Of a stretch of DNA of 64,000 nucleotides, positions 59,374 through 64,000 are shown piece after piece. Source of the stretch: a virus. Positions within the stretch are counted from its first letter, which is position 1, and every line of letters starts with the position of its first letter. The notes beneath the pieces are model-generated. The model saw only the letters and a program-made list of their open reading frames with translations, did no database searches and had not been told where the DNA came from. The stretch covers positions 91,229-155,228 of IMG/VR virus record IMGVR_UViG_3300032236_001530. One strand, 5' to 3'. The position numbers were made by a program, and so were the translations under genes.

Positions 59374-62300
59374 ATGTCTAATCAAAATACAAACTTACAA
59401 AGAACCGCAGCATTTTATCACTCATTAGGAAAGGTACAAACTGAAATTAATAACCTTGTAGGAAATGAGCTATATAAAAGTGCGCATAATGTCAGATCCA
59501 CTGAAGTATGGATGGATTCGATATCTTATGCTCCTACTACAGCATCGGCTTCTCAATATTCAAACGGTATTGTTGTTAGACAAGTTGGTAGTTCATCAAC
59601 TGCTCCTGATTACACAGGTATATTTTCTACTCCTGTATATCTTTATCCTTTAACACAAACAAACTATGAAACATGGTTTATAGATACTGGTACTCCGAGT
59701 GCTGCTATTGATGGTTTCGTTCCATCTAGCAATTGGGTTAAACCTTTAATAAATCCTTCTGACGTTCCTAACGCGGCGGGTGCTCCTTCATTTGGTTATG
59801 AGTTAATAATGTATAATCGTAATGGTACTACACCAATTTCTTATGGTAGTGCTTATTATGATGTTGATTATTTTGCGGGTTTGATTAGATTTGATATTGG
59901 TAAAACACCAATTGATACCGCATTAAATAGTGGTTTAGGTTTTCAATTTAGTCAATCGACTTTTGAGGCTTTACCAGTTAATGATGCTACAAGAAAAGCT
60001 TATATACAAAGTGTTACAACGGGTGGTCCTCGTGCTGTAGCTTGGCAATATGTAGGTCAAAAGTTAAGTAATTTTAATGCAAATGTTGCTTTTAATAGCA
60101 CATCTACAATAGGTTTTACACAAAGTGGTGTAACTTATTCATTTTATATTGAACCAAATAGTTTAACAGCTTCTATGTTAAATACTGGTTCAAATGGTGG
60201 TGCTACTGCCGGTTATGTTCTTTCTACTACATCAGATGGTAATTTTGCTTGGGTTCCTGCGGGAAGTGGAAGCAGTGGAAGTACTGGTACAAGTGGTACT
60301 TCAGGTACTAGTGGATATTCAGGAACATCCGGTACATCCGGAACATCCGGTATTTCAGGATCAGATGGTGTTGATGGTACATCAGGTACTTCAGGTACAA
60401 GTGGTACTTCTGGTATAAGTGGTGTTGATGGTGTTGATGGTACTTCCGGTACAAGTGGTTCTAATGGTACATCAGGTACTTCTGGTATCAGTGGTTCTGA
60501 TGGTGTTGATGGCACATCGGGTACAAGCGGATTAAGTGGTACTAATGGAACATCCGGTATAAGTGGTGTTGATGGTGTTGACGGTACTTCCGGTACAAGT
60601 GGTTCTAATGGTACATCCGGTACATCTGGTATTAGCGGTTCTGATGGTACTTCAGGTACTAGTGGATTAAGTGGTACCAATGGTACTTCCGGTACATCAG
60701 GTGTTGATGGGACTTCAGGCACTAGTGGACTAAGTGGTACATCCGGAACCTCTGGTGTATCCGGGTCTGATGGTGTTGATGGTACTTCCGGTACATCTGG
60801 TAATTCTGGTACAAGTGGTACTTCTGGTATAAGTGGTGTTGATGGTGTTGATGGTACTTCTGGTTCAAGTGGATTAAGCGGTACATCAGGAACCTCTGGT
60901 ATTAGTGGTTCTGATGGTGTTGATGGTACGTCAGGTACTTCCGGTACAAGTGGAACTTCCGGTACATCGGGTATAAGTGGTGTTGATGGTGTTGATGGTA
61001 CTTCTGGTTCAAGTGGATTAAGTGGTACATCTGGTACATCAGGTACTTCCGGATCTGATGGTGTTGATGGTACTTCGGGTATAGATGGTACTTCAGGTAC
61101 TTCCGGTACAAGTGGTACATCGGGTGCCTCAGGTTCAAGTGGATCTGATGGTTCAAGTGGTACTTCTGGTACATCAGGTATTTCAGGATCTGATGGTGTT
61201 GATGGTACATCGGGTGTTGATGGTACTTCAGGATCAAGCGGATCAGATGGTTCAAGTGGTACTTCAGGTACCTCAGGATCAAGTGGTTCGGATGGATCAA
61301 GTGGATCAAGTGGTACATCTGGTGTTTCAGGTTCCGATGGTGTTGATGGTACTTCAGGTACATCAGGTACAAGTGGTACATCGGGATCAAGTGGATCAGA
61401 TGGTTCAAGTGGTACATCAGGTACTTCTGGATCTAGTGGATCAGATGGTTCTTCTGGTACAAGCGGTACATCAGGTACAAGTGGCTCATCCGGAACATCT
61501 GGTTTATCATTAAATTGGGTAGGTACTTGGGTTAATACAACTCCTTATGGTGTTTTTGATGTTGTTAAATATGGTTATCCTTATAAAGTTTATATAGCTA
61601 ATACAAATATAGCTATTGGTGCTACTGCGCCTGATGCTAATCCTGATTGGGAAGTTTTAGTTATATCAGGTGAAAATGGTACTTCCGGTACATCAGGTTC
61701 AAGTGGATCAGATGGTTCAAGTGGAACATCAGGTACTTCCGGTGTTTCAGGTTCTGATGGTGTTGATGGTACTTCCGGTACTTCCGGATCAAGCGGATCA
61801 GATGGTTCGAGTGGTACAAGTGGTACATCTGGATCAAGTGGATCAGATGGTTCGAGTGGTACTTCTGGTACATCAGGATCAAGCGGATCTGATGGTTCAA
61901 GTGGAACTTCAGGAACTTCTGGATCTGATGGATCTTCTGGTACAAGTGGTACTTCAGGATCAAGCGGATCTGATGGATCTTCTGGTACAAGTGGTACTTC
62001 AGGATCAAGCGGATCTGATGGTTCAAGTGGAACTTCGGGAACTTCAGGATCAGATGGATCTTCTGGTACATCAGGTACTTCTGGCTCAAGTGGATCAGAT
62101 GGTTCGAGTGGTACTTCCGGTACATCAGGTATTAGTGGTTCTGATGGTGTTGATGGTACTTCAGGAACTTCTGGTTCAAGTGGATCAGATGGTTCAAGTG
62201 GAACTTCTGGTACATCGGGATCAAGCGGATCAGATGGTTCGAGCGGTACTTCAGGTTTAAGTGGTGTTGATGGATCTTCCGGTTCAAGTGGAACTTCTGG

Positions 62301-64000
62301 TACAAGTGGATCAGATGGATCAAGCGGAACTTCAGGTACATCAGGATCAAGTGGATCAGATGGATCTTCTGGAACTTCTGGTATTAGTGGTATTGATGGT
62401 GTTGATGGTACATCTGGTAGTGATGGTTCAAGTGGAACTTCCGGTACAAGTGGCACATCGGGATCAAGTGGATCAGATGGTTCAAGTGGAACTTCGGGAA
62501 CTTCAGGATCAAGTGGATCAGATGGATCTTCTGGAACAAGTGGTACATCGGGATCAAGTGGATCAGATGGTTCTTCGGGTACATCAGGAACTTCCGGATC
62601 AAGTGGATCGGACGGCTCTTCAGGTACTAGTGGTACATCAGGTATTAGTGGTATTGATGGTGTTGATGGTACTTCAGGTGTTGATGGTACAAGTGGTACA
62701 TCAGGTAATAGTGGGACCTCAGGGACTTCAGGATCAAGCGGATCAGATGGTTCAAGCGGAACTTCTGGTACATCAGGTATTAGTGGTATTGATGGTGTTG
62801 ATGGTACATCAGGATCAAGTGGGTTAGATGGTACAAGTGGTACATCGGGTACTTCTGGATCAAGTGGCTCTGATGGTTCGTCAGGTACTTCTGGTACAAG
62901 TGGTGTATCTGGTTCATCAGGTTCTGATGGTTCATCAGGTACAAGTGGTACATCGGGTTTTAGTGGTGTTAATGGTGAAGATGGTACATCAGGTACATCA
63001 GGATATTCTGGTACATCAGGTACTTCCGGTTCAAGTGGATCTGATGGTTCTTCTGGAACTTCTGGTACATCGGGTTTAAGTGGTTCAGACGGTGTTGATG
63101 GTACATCAGGTACTTCCGGTACATCAGGTTCAAGTGGTACTTCCGGATCAAGTGGTACATCAGGAACATCAGGTATTTCAGGTTCAGATGGTGTTGATGG
63201 TTCTTCCGGCACTAGTGGTACATCAGGTTCAAGCGGATCCGATGGCTCTTCTGGTACTTCAGGAACTTCTGGGTCTAGTGGTTCCGATGGTTCATCTGGT
63301 ACTTCAGGAACTTCAGGAACTTCAGGATCAAGCGGATCAGATGGATCTAGTGGTACTTCCGGTATTAGTGGATCTGATGGTGTTGATGGTACTTCAGGTA
63401 CTTCAGGAACATCAGGATCAAGTGGATCAGATGGTTCTTCTGGAACAAGCGGTACTTCCGGTACATCAGGATCAAGTGGTTCTGATGGTTCAAGTGGAAC
63501 TTCAGGATCAGATGGTTCAAGTGGCACATCGGGAACTTCAGGATCAAGTGGATCAGATGGTTCTTCCGGTACATCAGGTTTTAGTGGTATTAATGGTGAG
63601 GATGGTACATCAGGTACATCAGGCTCAAGTGGATCTGATGGATCTTCTGGAACAAGTGGAACATCAGGCTCAAGTGGGTCCAATGGTTCTTCTGGTACAT
63701 CAGGTACATCAGGCTCTAGTGGATCAGATGGTTCAAGTGGCACATCGGGAACTTCAGGATCAAGTGGATCAGATGGATCTTCAGGGACATCAGGAACAAG
63801 TGGTACTTCAGGATCGAGTGGATCTGATGGATCTTCGGGTACTTCCGGTACATCTGGATCAAGTGGATCAGATGGATCTTCTGGTACTTCAGGATCGAGT
63901 GGATCTGATGGTTCAAGTGGTACTTCAGGTACGTCAGGTACAAGTGGTACTTCAGGAACTTCCGGCTCTAGTGGATCAGATGGTTCTTCCGGTACATCAG
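59374..64000 (+). CDS. Giant collagen-like tail fibre, incomplete at window end
   Basis: ATG 59374 opens a frame of 1,542 codons with no stop before the window end. Residues 1-285 are a structural head with I-S-Y-A-P and S-N-G-G-A-T-A-G-Y modules. Gly-X-Y triplets (X mostly Ser/Thr/Val/Ile, Y mostly Ser/Asp, no Pro) fill about 297-710. A globular insert of about 57 residues (about 711-767: W-V-G-T-W-V-N-T-T-P-Y-G-V-F-D-V-V) looks like a CBM5/12-type sugar-binding module. A second triplet array runs to the window edge. Probable long receptor-binding fibre. Confidence 0.82.
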   Translation, partial: MSNQNTNLQRTAAFYHSLGKVQTEINNLVGNELYKSAHNVRSTEVWMDSISYAPTTASASQYSNGIVVRQVGSSSTAPDYTGIFSTPVYLYPLTQTNYETWFIDTGTPSAAIDGFVPSSNWVKPLINPSDVPNAAGAPSFGYELIMYNRNGTTPISYGSAYYDVDYFAGLIRFDIGKTPIDTALNSGLGFQFSQSTFEALPVNDATRKAYIQSVTTGGPRAVAWQYVGQKLSNFNANVAFNSTSTIGFTQSGVTYSFYIEPNSLTASMLNTGSNGGATAGYVLSTTSDGNFAWVPAGSGSSGSTGTSGTSGTSGYSGTSGTSGTSGISGSDGVDGTSGTSGTSGTSGISGVDGVDGTSGTSGSNGTSGTSGISGSDGVDGTSGTSGLSGTNGTSGISGVDGVDGTSGTSGSNGTSGTSGISGSDGTSGTSGLSGTNGTSGTSGVDGTSGTSGLSGTSGTSGVSGSDGVDGTSGTSGNSGTSGTSGISGVDGVDGTSGSSGLSGTSGTSGISGSDGVDGTSGTSGTSGTSGTSGISGVDGVDGTSGSSGLSGTSGTSGTSGSDGVDGTSGIDGTSGTSGTSGTSGASGSSGSDGSSGTSGTSGISGSDGVDGTSGVDGTSGSSGSDGSSGTSGTSGSSGSDGSSGSSGTSGVSGSDGVDGTSGTSGTSGTSGSSGSDGSSGTSGTSGSSGSDGSSGTSGTSGTSGSSGTSGLSLNWVGTWVNTTPYGVFDVVKYGYPYKVYIANTNIAIGATAPDANPDWEVLVISGENGTSGTSGSSGSDGSSGTSGTSGVSGSDGVDGTSGTSGSSGSDGSSGTSGTSGSSGSDGSSGTSGTSGSSGSDGSSGTSGTSGSDGSSGTSGTSGSSGSDGSSGTSGTSGSSGSDGSSGTSGTSGSDGSSGTSGTSGSSGSDGSSGTSGTSGISGSDGVDGTSGTSGSSGSDGSSGTSGTSGSSGSDGSSGTSGLSGVDGSSGSSGTSGTSGSDGSSGTSGTSGSSGSDGSSGTSGISGIDGVDGTSGSDGSSGTSGTSGTSGSSGSDGSSGTSGTSGSSGSDGSSGTSGTSGSSGSDGSSGTSGTSGSSGSDGSSGTSGTSGISGIDGVDGTSGVDGTSGTSGNSGTSGTSGSSGSDGSSGTSGTSGISGIDGVDGTSGSSGLDGTSGTSGTSGSSGSDGSSGTSGTSGVSGSSGSDGSSGTSGTSGFSGVNGEDGTSGTSGYSGTSGTSGSSGSDGSSGTSGTSGLSGSDGVDGTSGTSGTSGSSGTSGSSGTSGTSGISGSDGVDGSSGTSGTSGSSGSDGSSGTSGTSGSSGSDGSSGTSGTSGTSGSSGSDGSSGTSGISGSDGVDGTSGTSGTSGSSGSDGSSGTSGTSGTSGSSGSDGSSGTSGSDGSSGTSGTSGSSGSDGSSGTSGFSGINGEDGTSGTSGSSGSDGSSGTSGTSGSSGSNGSSGTSGTSGSSGSDGSSGTSGTSGSSGSDGSSGTSGTSGTSGSSGSDGSSGTSGTSGSSGSDGSSGTSGSSGSDGSSGTSGTSGTSGTSGTSGSSGSDGSSGTS
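60262..61503 (+). repeat. Collagen-like Gly-X-Y coding repeat, block 1
   Basis: About 1.2 kb of nine-base units coding G-T-S, G-S-S, G-S-D, G-V-D and G-I-S triplets. Higher-order sets such as G-V-D-G-V-D-G-T-S recur. Confidence 0.88.
61675..64000 (+). repeat. Collagen-like Gly-X-Y coding repeat, block 2 (continues off the window)
   Basis: About 2.3 kb of the same repeats, dominated by the set G-S-S-G-S-D-G-S-S-G-T-S-G-T-S, in frame with block 1. It still runs at the last base. Long antisense frames inside it are by-products of the composition. Confidence 0.88.

Noticed and set aside
60213-63943. Several long minus-strand and other-frame open frames rich in Pro-Glu-Val-Pro or Met-Val-Leu-Gln over the collagen array
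   Set aside because: They are frames created by the nine-base Gly-X-Y repeats; the plus-strand frame from 59374 is continuous, starts with a normal structural domain and explains the sequence.
1-64000. TGA recoded as Trp in the whole phage (suggested by the HNH gene)
   Set aside because: Several overlapping genes end in TGA in ATGA-type or similar junctions (for example at 52967), where readthrough would spoil normal gene ends.
1-64000. tRNA genes or CRISPR arrays
   Set aside because: No cloverleaf-like stretches with a CCA-type end or regular spacer repeats were seen; the only tandem repeats are the coding fibre repeats.

Overview
The window is part of the genome of a large, strictly lytic, T4-related contractile-tailed phage. 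It is very AT-rich and densely coded, with few gaps above 150 bases, and I see no tRNA, CRISPR or integrase. A Bacteroidota (probably Flavobacteriia) host is suggested by four things: a ClpP that reads like the Bacteroidota enzyme, signal peptides ending in Y-A-Q, the near absence of Shine-Dalgarno sites, and short motifs that I know from Bacteroidota proteins. T4-like functions present are a UvsW-type helicase, a primase, a split family B DNA polymerase, a probable sliding clamp, a probable UvsY, and baseplate proteins of the gp5, gp27, gp48/54 and gp53 types. Many genes follow a T4-late-like element, consensus TTTAATATATA(A/C), about 10-30 bases before the start codon.

Layout. 0-6.7 kb: small genes, an FKBP isomerase, a DHH phosphoesterase and an amidoligase-like protein. 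6.7-20.2 kb: baseplate cluster with several cell-wall hydrolase domains (CHAP-like, lysozyme, L,D-transpeptidase-like), interrupted by a Lys-rich protein and UvsW. 20.2-24.2 kb: metalloprotease, ClpP, an acidic protein and a HAD-like phosphatase. 24.2-26.2 kb: a Gly/Ser-repeat fibre. 26.2-35.1 kb: accessory genes, primase, four mobile-nuclease related genes (one HNH gene broken by a TGA), a holin candidate and a PD-(D/E)xK-like nuclease. 35.1-39.9 kb: polymerase C-terminal half, translation factor IF-3, clamp with a duplicated 3' end, and two small tagged proteins. 39.9-44.1 kb: NAD+ salvage (NAMPT, NMN adenylyltransferase/Nudix) with an aminotransferase and a GIY-YIG endonuclease between them. 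44.1-54.2 kb: UvsY-like protein, PPK2 polyphosphate kinase, WYL-like protein, DNA methyltransferase, lipoprotein, GH19 endolysin and a nucleotidyltransferase. 54.2-64 kb: tail-fibre genes, ending in a huge collagen-like Gly-X-Y fibre that runs off the window.

The most striking pattern is that about sixteen otherwise unrelated proteins start with nearly the same 10-14 residues (M-I-K-K-[YFW]-x-x-[FY]-[IL]-x-E and close variants). These resemble the capsid-targeting sequence of T4 internal proteins, which the prohead protease removes after an [IL]-x-E site. The tagged set includes a DHH phosphoesterase, an amidoligase-like protein, a zinc metalloprotease, a HAD-like phosphatase, a PD-(D/E)xK-like nuclease, a PPK2 kinase, two paralogues of unknown function and several small basic or acidic proteins. 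I infer a large set of cargo enzymes packaged in the head and possibly injected at infection. Copies of the tag also occur at the C-terminus or inside some acidic proteins.

All calls are from reading the sequence; no database search was run.
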